Assembly: GCF_016464625.1 (NCBI RefSeq)
Contig: NZ_JAEAGO010000003.1
Coordinates: 650,749 to 714,748 of the forward strand
From: Penaeicola halotolerans
GTDB taxonomy: Bacteria; Bacteroidota; Bacteroidia; Cytophagales; Cyclobacteriaceae
Reading direction: 5' to 3'
Length of the DNA: 64,000 bases
The notes under the pieces are model-generated. The model searched no databases. It saw nothing but the letters and a program-made list of their open reading frames with translations, and was not told the origin of the DNA. Below are positions 8,548 to 17,172 of the stretch, piece by piece (within the stretch, counting starts at the first letter, position 1; the number at the start of each line of letters is the position of its first letter). The translations under genes and the position numbers were made by a program.

Positions 8548-10047
8548 TTAGTCTACATTATCGTAGAGAAAACGATTATTCCCTAAGATCTCATTGTCAT
8601 CTGTGAGATTAAACCTAGAGATGTTCTCCTCATTAGATGGCTGCACATTATTGAGCTTTACGTTCTTGCGAAGATAAGCTGGCTTTTCTAGCTTCTCTTT
8701 GAAGTCTTCAGAAGAGATCTGAGTAGGTCTCATCTCTTTGAGTTTGTCATATCGCTCCATAGCTCTTTCCATAGCGAGCTTTTTACGCTCCTCATAGTAT
8801 GAAAGCTGCTCTACTGGAGAATCTGCTGGCTTTTGCTTAATCTCAAAAGTAAACTGCTCGTCTTCTTCCATATCAAAAGCATCCGACTCTTCAGACTGCT
8901 TGGATTCATTGACTTGATTGCTCACTGTAGTGGGTTTTGGAAAGTCAAATGAAAAGGCAGTACCAGGCTTAAGACCCTCAGTAGACTGCTCAGGTGCTTC
9001 ATCGAAAAGCTTTGTTTGCTTTCCCGACTCTAGATCAATCACCTTTTTTGAACTAGAGCGAGCTGTCAGGGGGTTACTCTCAAAGCCGGTAGCGATGACT
9101 GTTACCCTGATACCTCTGCCTAGCTCAGGATCTACACCATGACCAAAGATCATATCTGCTTCATCACCAGCCTTCTCTTGGATATATTCAGTGATAGCCG
9201 ATAGCTCGTCCATTTGAAGCTCTTCTTCCTCACCAGAAAGGATAGAAAGAAGTATTTTCTGAGCACCATTGATGTCTACATTATTAAGTAGTGGTGAAGT
9301 GATCGCTTCTTCGGCAGCTCTAAGGGCTCTATTTTCACCCTCTACCTCAGAAGATCCCATCACGGCAGCACCTGCACCATACATGACAGTTTTCACATCT
9401 TCAAAATCGACATTGACATCTCCATGCACAGTGATGATTTCCGCGATAGACTTAGCAGCAGTGGTGAGAATATTATCTGCTTTAGCAAAAGCCGATCTGA
9501 TGCCTAAGTTGCCATATACTTCTCTCAACTTATCATTGAGGATGACAAGCACTGTATCACAGTTTTCACGTAGTTCGCGAATACCATTTTCCGCTTGCGC
9601 CATTTTACGTTTACCTTCAAATCCAAACGGAGCAGTAACGATACCTACCGTCAGGATATCCAGTTCTTTAGCCACCTTAGCGATGACTGGGGCAGCTCCA
9701 GTGCCTGTACCACCGCCCATACCTGCTGTGATAAATACCATTTTGGTATTGTCACTGAGCAAGTCTCTGATTTCTTCTTTGCTCTCAAGTGCTGCATTTC
9801 TTCCTTTTTCAGGATTGGCTCCAGCTCCAAGACCTTCTGTTAGGTTAGCTCCTATCTGAAGCTTCAGTGGCACTGGGCTGCTCTTGAGTGCCTGTGCATC
9901 CGTATTGCAGATGACAAATTCTACATCCTTGATGCCTTGATTATACATGTGGTTTACGGCATTTGAGCCACCACCTCCCACGCCTATCACCTTGATGATA
10001 GACTTGTGATTTTTTGGGATTTCGAAACGATAAGCGTTTTCTGACAT
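8548..10047 (-). CDS. ftsZ: cell division GTPase FtsZ
   Basis: The tubulin-like GTPase that forms the Z ring. The N-terminal GTPase domain has GVGGGGSNA near residues 22-30, the tubulin signature GGGTGTG at 111-117, and a catalytic T7 loop around NVDFEDVKTVM. A C-terminal domain is followed by a long, acidic, Glu/Gln-rich linker from about residue 325. At 499 aa it is longer than E. coli FtsZ (383 aa) because of the linker. A KPAYLRKNVKL core resembling the conserved C-terminal peptide (binding FtsA/ZipA in E. coli) sits at about 455-465, with 34 residues beyond it. Last gene of the dcw cluster; a strong Shine-Dalgarno precedes it. Confidence 0.97.
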   Translation of the reverse strand: MSENAYRFEIPKNHKSIIKVIGVGGGGSNAVNHMYNQGIKDVEFVICNTDAQALKSSPVPLKLQIGANLTEGLGAGANPEKGRNAALESKEEIRDLLSDNTKMVFITAGMGGGTGTGAAPVIAKVAKELDILTVGIVTAPFGFEGKRKMAQAENGIRELRENCDTVLVILNDKLREVYGNLGIRSAFAKADNILTTAAKSIAEIITVHGDVNVDFEDVKTVMYGAGAAVMGSSEVEGENRALRAAEEAITSPLLNNVDINGAQKILLSILSGEEEELQMDELSAITEYIQEKAGDEADMIFGHGVDPELGRGIRVTVIATGFESNPLTARSSSKKVIDLESGKQTKLFDEAPEQSTEGLKPGTAFSFDFPKPTTVSNQVNESKQSEESDAFDMEEDEQFTFEIKQKPADSPVEQLSYYEERKKLAMERAMERYDKLKEMRPTQISSEDFKEKLEKPAYLRKNVKLNNVQPSNEENISRFNLTDDNEILGNNRFLYDNVD

Positions 10048-10051
10048 GATT

Positions 10052-10061
10052 TCCTCCTCCT
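10052..10061 (-). promoter_or_regulatory. strong Shine-Dalgarno of ftsZ
   Basis: The minus strand reads AGGAGGAGGA, then AATC and the ftsZ ATG. The GGAGG repeats stand 5-8 nt from the start. Most genes in this window have no such sequence, as expected for Bacteroidota, so ftsZ stands out and its start is well fixed. Confidence 0.8.
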
Positions 10062-10071
10062 TTTATGTTTA

Positions 10072-11379
10072 TTAATAATCTGAATCGTTATAATCGTCTG
10101 TTAAGAATGTCTTGGTCTTTTGGATAAACTTAGACAAGAAAGCACCACTAGACTTCTCTTCTTTAGTCTCGGGTTTAGCATCCTTTACATCTTTCAATTT
10201 ACTTCTGTATTGATTTTCTCTTTCGTCCAAAGCTTTAAATCCAGCTAGTACTAGACCGACTGAAGTGGCATACATCGGGCTTTTCACAGCATCCACTTTG
10301 GTTCTGCCAAGGTGCTCATTTGGATGACCGATACGTGCATCTAGACCAGTCATGTATTCAAATAGTTGCTTGACATACTGCAGCTGCGACCCACCACCTG
10401 TGATGACAATACCGCCAGCCAGCTTTTTGTAATAGCCTGAGGCGATGATCTCCGCTTGAACCATCTCGATGATCTCAACCATACGAGATTCAATGATGTA
10501 TGCGAGATTTTTGATCGATATCTCCTTTGGTGCTCTATTTCTCAGACCAGGGATAGATACGATCTCGTTTGGACTGGCTTCCTCTGCTATGGCTTTGCCA
10601 AATTTGATTTTCAATAGCTCTGCTTGGTTTTGCATGACCATACACCCTTCTTTGATATCAGAAGTGATGATATTACCACCAAATGGAATCACAGCAGTGT
10701 GGCGAATAATGTTGTCATGGAATATAGCTACATCTGTCGTACCACCACCGATATCTACTAAGCAGACACCAGCTTCTTTTTCTTCTTCGCTAAGTACAGC
10801 CAAACTACTCGCTAGAGGTTCAAGGATCAGATCCCTAGAGTTAAGATTGGCTCTTTTTACGCATTTATTGATATTGTTAATAGCATTGGTTTGTGCAGTG
10901 ATGATATGGAAGTCCGCCTCTAAGCGCACACCTGACATCCCTACTGGATCTTTGATACCATCTTCATAGTCTACGATATAGTCTTGTGGCATCACATGGA
11001 TGATCGTATTGCCTGGAGGCATCACGATATTTTCCATATCATGTGCGAGTCTCTTCACATCCTCTATGGTGATCTCATCATCCTTAGACGGTCTGATGAT
11101 ACTTCCATGATGAATAGAGCTCCTTATATGCTGTCCAGCGATCCCGATGATGACTTCACCGATATTGACTTCCGCCATTTCTTCAGCTTCTGCGACTGCC
11201 TTTTGGATAGCCGCTACAGTCTTGTCGATATTGGTGACTATACCCCTGATCACTCCATCAGAGACAGCCTTACCCATACCCATGACTTCTAGCTTTCCAA
11301 ATTCATTTTTGCGCCCTACGATGGCACAGATTTTTGTGGTTCCTATGTCGAGTCCGACAATGATTTGATCCTTTTCCAT
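10072..11379 (-). CDS. ftsA: cell division protein FtsA
   Basis: An actin-like ATPase that tethers FtsZ to the membrane. The actin fold is clear: phosphate-1 motif VGLDIGTTKICAIVG at the N-terminus, phosphate-2 CLVDIGGGTTDVAIF, and adenosine motif GGIVITGGGSQLQ. A C-terminal linker of about 60 residues ends in a lysine/phenylalanine-rich segment (FLSKFIQKTKTFL), suited to be the amphipathic membrane helix. The ATG at 11379 gives 435 aa and leaves a 7-bp gap after ftsQ. A GTG at 11394 in the same frame would overlap ftsQ by 8 bp and is less likely. 24 bp separate it from ftsZ. Confidence 0.96.
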   Translation of the reverse strand: MEKDQIIVGLDIGTTKICAIVGRKNEFGKLEVMGMGKAVSDGVIRGIVTNIDKTVAAIQKAVAEAEEMAEVNIGEVIIGIAGQHIRSSIHHGSIIRPSKDDEITIEDVKRLAHDMENIVMPPGNTIIHVMPQDYIVDYEDGIKDPVGMSGVRLEADFHIITAQTNAINNINKCVKRANLNSRDLILEPLASSLAVLSEEEKEAGVCLVDIGGGTTDVAIFHDNIIRHTAVIPFGGNIITSDIKEGCMVMQNQAELLKIKFGKAIAEEASPNEIVSIPGLRNRAPKEISIKNLAYIIESRMVEIIEMVQAEIIASGYYKKLAGGIVITGGGSQLQYVKQLFEYMTGLDARIGHPNEHLGRTKVDAVKSPMYATSVGLVLAGFKALDERENQYRSKLKDVKDAKPETKEEKSSGAFLSKFIQKTKTFLTDDYNDSDY

Positions 11380-11386
11380 AGCTATT

Positions 11387-12154
11387 TTATTCACAAACGA
11401 TTTGATCCTTATATTTTAAATTCACTCTGCTGTAGTAGTTCCAGCCTTTAGCTGGCAGTATTTCATCATAGAAGATTTTCAGCTTCTCAAATTTCTCTTC
11501 GATCTGCTCAGGTTTACCAAACTCTATCAGCTGCTTGCCTACCTGCTGGTAAATAGTGATCTGCCCCTTACTATCTATATCTAAGGAAGCTACCTGTGCT
11601 TTCCAAAACTTGTCCCTTTCTATAAAATCCAATAAATCCATTAGCGATTGATGCGCTTCAGTCAAGTCTTGCGCCTTAATCAGTTGCTCTCCAAAAGCTC
11701 CCTCGATAAGGGTAACTCTTGCTGTAAATTTCTTAGAAGTAGGCAATATCAAACCTTCCTCACTGATGTAAGCATCCGCTGCATTGACGCGAACTATCCT
11801 TGCCAATGGCTTATATTGATCGATCACTACTCGAAGGTTACCTTTAAGGTCTACAAAAGCTTCAGCCCTTTTTACAAATGGATGCCCTGCTGCTTTACTT
11901 TCTATAGCACGCATATTTAAACCTGAGATAGGGTCACCTGCCTGTACGATACCATCTTCTGGATTGGTGATCATATTCAAGATGTCTGCTTCTTCTACAA
12001 AAGACACTCCGCTGATCCCCTCTACATAGATCGATATACTTTGGACAGTCTTCTGACTATTTTTCTTTTCGACCAAAGCAATAGACGCAATCATCAGCAG
12101 CGAAATCGCCACTAAGAGTATAGTCTTCTTTATCTTGTTTTGCTTTGACATCAT
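11387..12154 (-). CDS. ftsQ: cell division protein FtsQ/DivIB
   Basis: A 255-aa bitopic membrane protein. A short basic cytoplasmic tail is followed by one transmembrane helix (about residues 12-28). A POTRA-like domain (SIYVEGISGVSFVEEADIL...) and a beta domain occupy the periplasm. In the divisome FtsQ links FtsL/FtsB and the late proteins. Sequence conservation is low, as usual for FtsQ, so the call rests on topology, POTRA pattern, length and position between murC and ftsA. The start overlaps the murC stop as ATGA; a second ATG follows immediately. Confidence 0.88.
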   Translation of the reverse strand: MMSKQNKIKKTILLVAISLLMIASIALVEKKNSQKTVQSISIYVEGISGVSFVEEADILNMITNPEDGIVQAGDPISGLNMRAIESKAAGHPFVKRAEAFVDLKGNLRVVIDQYKPLARIVRVNAADAYISEEGLILPTSKKFTARVTLIEGAFGEQLIKAQDLTEAHQSLMDLLDFIERDKFWKAQVASLDIDSKGQITIYQQVGKQLIEFGKPEQIEEKFEKLKIFYDEILPAKGWNYYSRVNLKYKDQIVCE

Positions 12155-13542
12155 TTATTTTCTAACCAATTTTTAATAGGCAATACCAATGTATCAATAT
12201 CCCCTGCACCTATGGTGACTAGGACTTCTATTTCATTTTTCTTTAGATCTTCCAAAAGGTTACTTTTGCTACTCATTTGATGAGGCACTGTGATCGCTTC
12301 AAGCAGCATCTCTGAAGTCACACCAGTGATAGGAAGCTCTCTAGCAGGATAAATATCCAAGAGCACCACTTCATCCGCCAAACTAAGACTCTCTGAAAAT
12401 CCAGCTGCAAAATCTCTAGTTCGCGTAAAGAGGTGAGGCTGAAACACTGCTGTTACTTTTTTATTTGGGTACATCGCTTTGACTGATTTGAGGAACGCGT
12501 CAATCTCCGCAGGATGGTGTGCATAGTCATCTATGTAGATCGTTTGATTATTTTTGACCACATATTCAAACCTTCTTTTCACTCCTTTGAAGGTGCTAAT
12601 ACCCTCTTTTATGGCAGAATCACTCACTCCTAGACTTAGCGCCACGCTGATGGCTGCTAGTGCGTTTTCCACATTGTGATAGCCTGGCATCAAAAGCTCT
12701 AAACCACTAATCTGATGCAAATCTGATGTATAGTCAAAGTGAAAAACTCCATCGACAATCTGAATATTTTTAGCTTGAATGTCGCCTTTATCTATACCAT
12801 ATGTCTTAATACTTACTTCTCCTAGCTTAGCCTTATCTAGTCTGCTTACTGCATTGGCTGATATGAATAGCTCACCTCCAGCACTAGTGAGTTGCGCATA
12901 ATCATTAAATGACGCCACGATATGTGCATCATCACCATAGATATCTAGGTGATCTGGATCTACTGCTGTGATGACAGAGATATTTGGGTGTAAGTGTAGG
13001 AAAGAACGATCAAACTCATCTGCTTCTATCACCGCTACTGCTTCTTCTAACCCTTCTTCATGGATGAGTAGATTGCTATGATAATTCTGTGTGATCCCTC
13101 CTAGAAAAGCGGAAACATTGACTCCACCAACTTTTAGTAAGTGTGCCACCATAGAAGAAGTAGTCGTCTTGCCGTGAGTACCCGCTACGCCTACAGCAAA
13201 TAAACTCTGTGTGATCAGCCCGAGCACTTCTGCTCTCTTTTTGATCACATAGCCATGTTCTCTAAAGAAAGCCCACTCTTGATGATCCTTTGGTATAGCA
13301 GGCGTGTATATCACTAGTACAGATTCCTTGTCTGATGACTTGACATCCTCTGCTATCAAAGACACTTGATCATCAAAGTGAATCTTCATACCTTCTGAGA
13401 TCAGTTGATCAGTGAGTTTAGTAGGCGTCTTATCATAGCCATATACCGCCATGCCTCGGTGCATAAACCAGCGAGCAAGTGCACTCATACCGATACCACC
13501 GATACCTAAGAAATAGACGCTATGTAACTGTTCTAACCTCAT
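12151..13542 (-). CDS. murC: UDP-N-acetylmuramate--L-alanine ligase
   Basis: MurC adds L-Ala to UDP-MurNAc, the first amino acid of the peptidoglycan stem. The 463-aa protein has the dinucleotide-like motif FLGIGGIGMSALA at residues 11-23, the ATP-binding P-loop GTHGKTTT at 121-128, ENALAAISVAL, and the C-terminal domain with YIDDYAHHPAEIDA. The GTHGKT form of the loop is specific to MurC rather than MurD/E/F. Overlaps of 4 bp with murG upstream and ftsQ downstream show tight translational coupling in the dcw cluster. Confidence 0.97.
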   Translation of the reverse strand: MRLEQLHSVYFLGIGGIGMSALARWFMHRGMAVYGYDKTPTKLTDQLISEGMKIHFDDQVSLIAEDVKSSDKESVLVIYTPAIPKDHQEWAFFREHGYVIKKRAEVLGLITQSLFAVGVAGTHGKTTTSSMVAHLLKVGGVNVSAFLGGITQNYHSNLLIHEEGLEEAVAVIEADEFDRSFLHLHPNISVITAVDPDHLDIYGDDAHIVASFNDYAQLTSAGGELFISANAVSRLDKAKLGEVSIKTYGIDKGDIQAKNIQIVDGVFHFDYTSDLHQISGLELLMPGYHNVENALAAISVALSLGVSDSAIKEGISTFKGVKRRFEYVVKNNQTIYIDDYAHHPAEIDAFLKSVKAMYPNKKVTAVFQPHLFTRTRDFAAGFSESLSLADEVVLLDIYPARELPITGVTSEMLLEAITVPHQMSSKSNLLEDLKKNEIEVLVTIGAGDIDTLVLPIKNWLENK

Positions 13543-14645
13543 TTAGCTAATCTCAATATTTCATCTGCTATATCACTTGCTGCATTTGGCTTAGCAAATA
13601 CCTTGATATTATTGATCAATTGTTCTTGCAGTACTTTGTCATTCACTAAACTTAATACCTGAGGGATCAAGTCCTCTGAAGCTTTGGCGTCCGCCACCAT
13701 CAGTGCCGCCTCTTTGCTGACCAAAGCCATGGCATTTTTGGTCTGATGATCTTCTGCCACATTAGGTGATGGCACAAAGATCGTAGGCTTGGCTACTACA
13801 CTAATCTCTGAGATCGATAGTGCTCCCGCCCTAGAAATCACCACATCAGCAGCGGCATAAGCTAGATCCATCTCTTTGATGAATTCAAAAAGATGAATGC
13901 CTTTAGCCAACTTTGCTGCCAACTCAGTTCTCAAGTTTTGATAGTAAAACTTCCCACACTGCCAGAGCACTTGTACTCTAGCTGATGCTAGTGTCTCTAC
14001 TTGGTTGATCAGCACTTGATTAATCGTGTGAGCTCCTAAGCTACCTCCGATCACTAAGATCACAGGCTGATCAGCATTTAAGCCGAAATGAGACAGCGCT
14101 TTAGCTTTCTTGTCTGATATATCTAATATGTCTTTGCGAACAGGATTGCCTGTCCACTTGATCGCTTTCGCTGGAAAGAACTGATCCATCTGATCATAAG
14201 CCACACAGATGGCCTTTGCTTTACCTGCCAAAAGTTTATTGGTCAAACCAGCATAACTATTTTGCTCCTGAATGACTGTTGGAATTCCTTTTTGCTGTGC
14301 CTTGTAGAGCAGTGGTCCACTTGCATATCCACCTACTCCTATGACCACATCTGGTTTGAAGTTTCTAATCAACTTAGAGGATTTGGTCAAACTCGCGATC
14401 ACTTTAAAAGGAAAACTAAGGTTATCCCAAGTCAACTTACGCTGCAAACCACTGATCCAAAGTCCTTCGATAGGAAACCCTGCCTCAGGTACTTTTTGCA
14501 TTTCCATTTTCCCTTCAGCACCCACAAATAAGATCTCTGCATCAGGTTGCTTTTCCCTGATAGCATGCGCAATAGCGATAGCAGGATAGATATGCCCTCC
14601 TGTACCTCCACCACTGATCATATATTTGTTTGCGTGCTTTTCCAT
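13539..14645 (-). CDS. murG: lipid II synthase: UDP-GlcNAc--undecaprenyl-PP-MurNAc-pentapeptide transferase
   Basis: MurG transfers GlcNAc to lipid I at the inner face of the cytoplasmic membrane, making lipid II. The 368-aa product has the glycine-rich SGGGTGGHIYPAIAIA motif (residues 11-26), VIGVGGYASGPLLYKA, QEQNSYAGLTNKLL, and the donor-site signature ISRAGALSISEI with VPSPNVAEDHQTKNA. All are GT28-family hallmarks. The gap to ftsW upstream is 4 bp and the stop overlaps the murC start (ATGA). Confidence 0.97.
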   Translation of the reverse strand: MEKHANKYMISGGGTGGHIYPAIAIAHAIREKQPDAEILFVGAEGKMEMQKVPEAGFPIEGLWISGLQRKLTWDNLSFPFKVIASLTKSSKLIRNFKPDVVIGVGGYASGPLLYKAQQKGIPTVIQEQNSYAGLTNKLLAGKAKAICVAYDQMDQFFPAKAIKWTGNPVRKDILDISDKKAKALSHFGLNADQPVILVIGGSLGAHTINQVLINQVETLASARVQVLWQCGKFYYQNLRTELAAKLAKGIHLFEFIKEMDLAYAAADVVISRAGALSISEISVVAKPTIFVPSPNVAEDHQTKNAMALVSKEAALMVADAKASEDLIPQVLSLVNDKVLQEQLINNIKVFAKPNAASDIADEILRLAK

Positions 14646-14649
14646 ATCA

Positions 14650-15810
14650 TCAAGCAGCCGCAGCTGTCATTTTTCTATTACTTGTTTGTTCACTTTCCAG
14701 TGCTTCTTCTTGCTCTCCTCTGCTAATACTCAAGATCGCTCCTAGTGCTATGCCTGTGAAAAGCAAAGACGTACCTCCCATACTTAATAGTGGAAGTGGC
14801 AGTCCAGTGATCGGTCCTAAACCTACGGCTACTCCCATATTGACCATGGCCTGCAGTACCAGCGCAAAACTGAGTCCCGCAGAGAGCAGTCCTCCGTACG
14901 GCCGATTAGAATTAGCTACTGTTCGCATCCCTCGATAGAGTAGCGCTAAGTAGAGAAATAAGATAAATAGTCCACCTACTAAACCGTACTCTTCTAAGAT
15001 AATCGCAAAGATGAAATCCGAATACGGATGTGGTAGAAAGTTACGCTGATCACTATTTCCAGGGCCTTTGCCTACGACTCCTCCTGTAGCTATCGCGATA
15101 TATGACTGCTCTGCCTGATAAGGCACCTCTGTCTCCACCCAGAAATTTTCTATACGGGAGAAAAAGGTGTTACCACGCTGACCTGCAAAAATCGCTATCG
15201 TACCTGCCAATGCACCGATGACGGCCAGCATCATCAAGTTTTTAAATGGTACACGGCCGATAAACATGAGCAACATACAAGTTGCAAACAACAAGATGGC
15301 GGTAGACATATTAGCCAATGCAATCAGTCCACAAATAGCTCCACACCAGATTAGAATCGGCAAAAGTGATTCTTTGAAGCTTTCAATATTCTTCTGACGC
15401 TTGGCCAACATTGAAGCCAAAGCAGAAATCAATGCCAACTTAGCCAAATCTGACGGCTGAAAGGCTTGATTGATGATCGGAATAGTGAGCCATCTAGAAG
15501 CTTCATTTTTATTCACACCATAGAGAAAAGTAAAGAGCAAAAGTGGCACAGAAACCCAAAGTCCTAATAGCGCAATCTTAGCAAAATACTTGTAATCAAT
15601 ACGGTGCACCACCCACATGACGAATAAGCTCAAGAATACCAACATGGCATGCTTGATCAGATAGGCTTCTGTATTGCCGCCCATGCGCTTATATGCCAGA
15701 GTACCTGTAGCGCTATACACTACTAAGATGCTGATCACCGAGAGAGTAAATACAATCCCCCAAATGACCGAGTCTCCTTTTAAATTATTTGTTGCCCAAG
15801 CCTTTATCAT
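14650..15810 (-). CDS. ftsW: peptidoglycan glycosyltransferase FtsW
   Basis: A SEDS-family polytopic membrane protein of 386 aa. With its partner FtsI it polymerizes lipid II at the septum. About ten hydrophobic segments are visible, with the SEDS signatures FQPSDLAKLALI, YQAEQSYIAIATGGVVGKGPGNS and GPITGLPLPLLSMGGTSLL. The Asp expected in the large extracellular loop region is within FILPHPYSDFIFAI-like text here (HPYSDFIFAIILEE). It has a C-terminal cytoplasmic tail rich in Glu and Ser. The gap to murD is 3 bp and to murG 4 bp. Confidence 0.95.
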   Translation of the reverse strand: MIKAWATNNLKGDSVIWGIVFTLSVISILVVYSATGTLAYKRMGGNTEAYLIKHAMLVFLSLFVMWVVHRIDYKYFAKIALLGLWVSVPLLLFTFLYGVNKNEASRWLTIPIINQAFQPSDLAKLALISALASMLAKRQKNIESFKESLLPILIWCGAICGLIALANMSTAILLFATCMLLMFIGRVPFKNLMMLAVIGALAGTIAIFAGQRGNTFFSRIENFWVETEVPYQAEQSYIAIATGGVVGKGPGNSDQRNFLPHPYSDFIFAIILEEYGLVGGLFILFLYLALLYRGMRTVANSNRPYGGLLSAGLSFALVLQAMVNMGVAVGLGPITGLPLPLLSMGGTSLLFTGIALGAILSISRGEQEEALESEQTSNRKMTAAAA

Positions 15811-15813
15811 AAT

Positions 15814-17166
15814 TTAGCTTTTAGCTTCTTTTATTTTGTTCAAGACCGCATTTCTAAACTGTGCTCCACGATCTTCATAATTCTTAAATAAATCAAAACT
15901 TGAACAGGCTGGAGAGAGTAAGACAACATCTCCCGCAGTCGCCCAAGAAACCGATGTCTCGATGACTTCTTCTACACTTTGCGTCTCATGAAACTTCTCT
16001 ACCACGTCTGCATATGCCGCCTTGATTTTGCTATTATCAACTCCCAGACAGATGATTCCCTTAACATACTGCTTGACGATTGGCATGAGTGTCTCATAGT
16101 CATTTCCTTTATCAATACCCCCAAGCACCCATATCATTGGCTGTTTAAAGCTATCAAGTGCATAAAATGCAGCATCTACATTGGTCGCCTTGGAATCATT
16201 AAAAAAGCTCACGCCATTCAGCTCACCTACTAGCTCTAACCTATGTGGTGCATTTTTAAATGTCATCAGAGAGGGTAAAATTTGCTCTCTACTTAGTCCA
16301 GCACTTGTTGCTGCTAGTACTGCGTGCATGGTATTGAGCATATTATGCTTTCCTCTTAGAGCAACGTCCGAAGCGTCTATTTCAAAATGTTTGTCTTCAA
16401 AGCTGAAGTACATGATCTCTCCATCAAACCAAGCACCTTGAGCTACTTTTTGGCTAACGGACACTTGGTACTTACTAACCTTTGGTTTGCGCTCATCAAG
16501 TCCTTTCCAGATATATTGATCATCTAGGTAGTAGATAAAATGATCCTCTGGCTGCATATTATTGACTAAATTGAGCTTGGCTTGGATGTAATTTTCCAAC
16601 CTATACTCATACCTATCCAAATGATCTGGAGTGATATTAGTAATCATCCCGATAAATGGTCTAAAAGCCTTCATACCATCTATCTGAAAGCTACTCACCT
16701 CTAATACCCACCAAGCATGATCTCCAGTGACTAACTGAGCAGCCATACTTTTACCAACATTCCCCCCGAGTGCTACATCATATCCAGCTTCTTTGAGCAA
16801 GTGATAAGTCAGCAGCGTGGTAGTCGTTTTTCCATTGGTTCCAGTGATCGCGATTACTTTTCCTTTAGTATATCTGAAAGCAAACTCTAATTCATCGATG
16901 ACTAAGATGCCTTTTTGCTTCAAAGCAATCACTATCTCAGCTTTATCAGGAATCCCTGGACTTTTGATTACCTCATCTGCATTTAAGATTTTGTCAGCAG
17001 TATGCTGAAGCTCTTCATATGAGATGTTAGCCTGATCAAGTTGTACCTTTCTCCCTTCCGCTATGCTTCCAGCATCAGACACAAAGACGTCATATCCCTT
17101 TGCCTTAGCTAGCAAAGCGGCTCCAACTCCACTCTCTCCACCTCCGAGTATGACCAGTCTTTTCAT
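15814..17166 (-). CDS. murD: UDP-N-acetylmuramoyl-L-alanine--D-glutamate ligase
   Basis: MurD adds D-Glu to UDP-MurNAc-L-Ala. The 450-aa protein begins with the nucleotide-sugar motif VILGGGESGVGAALLA. The P-loop GTNGKTTT is at residues 109-116. The central domain contains LEVSSFQID and NITPDHLDRY (the His/Asp Mg-binding region), and the C-terminal domain has FFNDSKATNVDAA and LLSPACSSFDLFKNYEDRG. These are complete MurD signatures. Spacing is 6 bp to mraY and 3 bp to ftsW. Confidence 0.96.
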   Translation of the reverse strand: MKRLVILGGGESGVGAALLAKAKGYDVFVSDAGSIAEGRKVQLDQANISYEELQHTADKILNADEVIKSPGIPDKAEIVIALKQKGILVIDELEFAFRYTKGKVIAITGTNGKTTTTLLTYHLLKEAGYDVALGGNVGKSMAAQLVTGDHAWWVLEVSSFQIDGMKAFRPFIGMITNITPDHLDRYEYRLENYIQAKLNLVNNMQPEDHFIYYLDDQYIWKGLDERKPKVSKYQVSVSQKVAQGAWFDGEIMYFSFEDKHFEIDASDVALRGKHNMLNTMHAVLAATSAGLSREQILPSLMTFKNAPHRLELVGELNGVSFFNDSKATNVDAAFYALDSFKQPMIWVLGGIDKGNDYETLMPIVKQYVKGIICLGVDNSKIKAAYADVVEKFHETQSVEEVIETSVSWATAGDVVLLSPACSSFDLFKNYEDRGAQFRNAVLNKIKEAKS

Positions 17167-17172
17167 TTTTCC

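Noticed and set aside
8415-8606. 63-aa open frame after ftsZ on the plus strand
   Set aside because: It begins in the terminator hairpin, ends inside ftsZ antisense, and shows no protein-like features.
9269-9859. 196-aa open frame on the plus strand inside ftsZ
   Set aside because: It is antisense to a fully conserved ftsZ and has low-complexity Ser/Ala/Val composition typical of a shadow frame.
10469-10969. 166-aa open frame antisense to ftsA
   Set aside because: No recognisable domain; explained by codon bias of ftsA on the other strand.
11380-11394. GTG start for ftsA at 11394
   Set aside because: It would overlap ftsQ by 8 bp and add five residues before the conserved MEKDQIIVGLDIG; the ATG at 11379 fits better.
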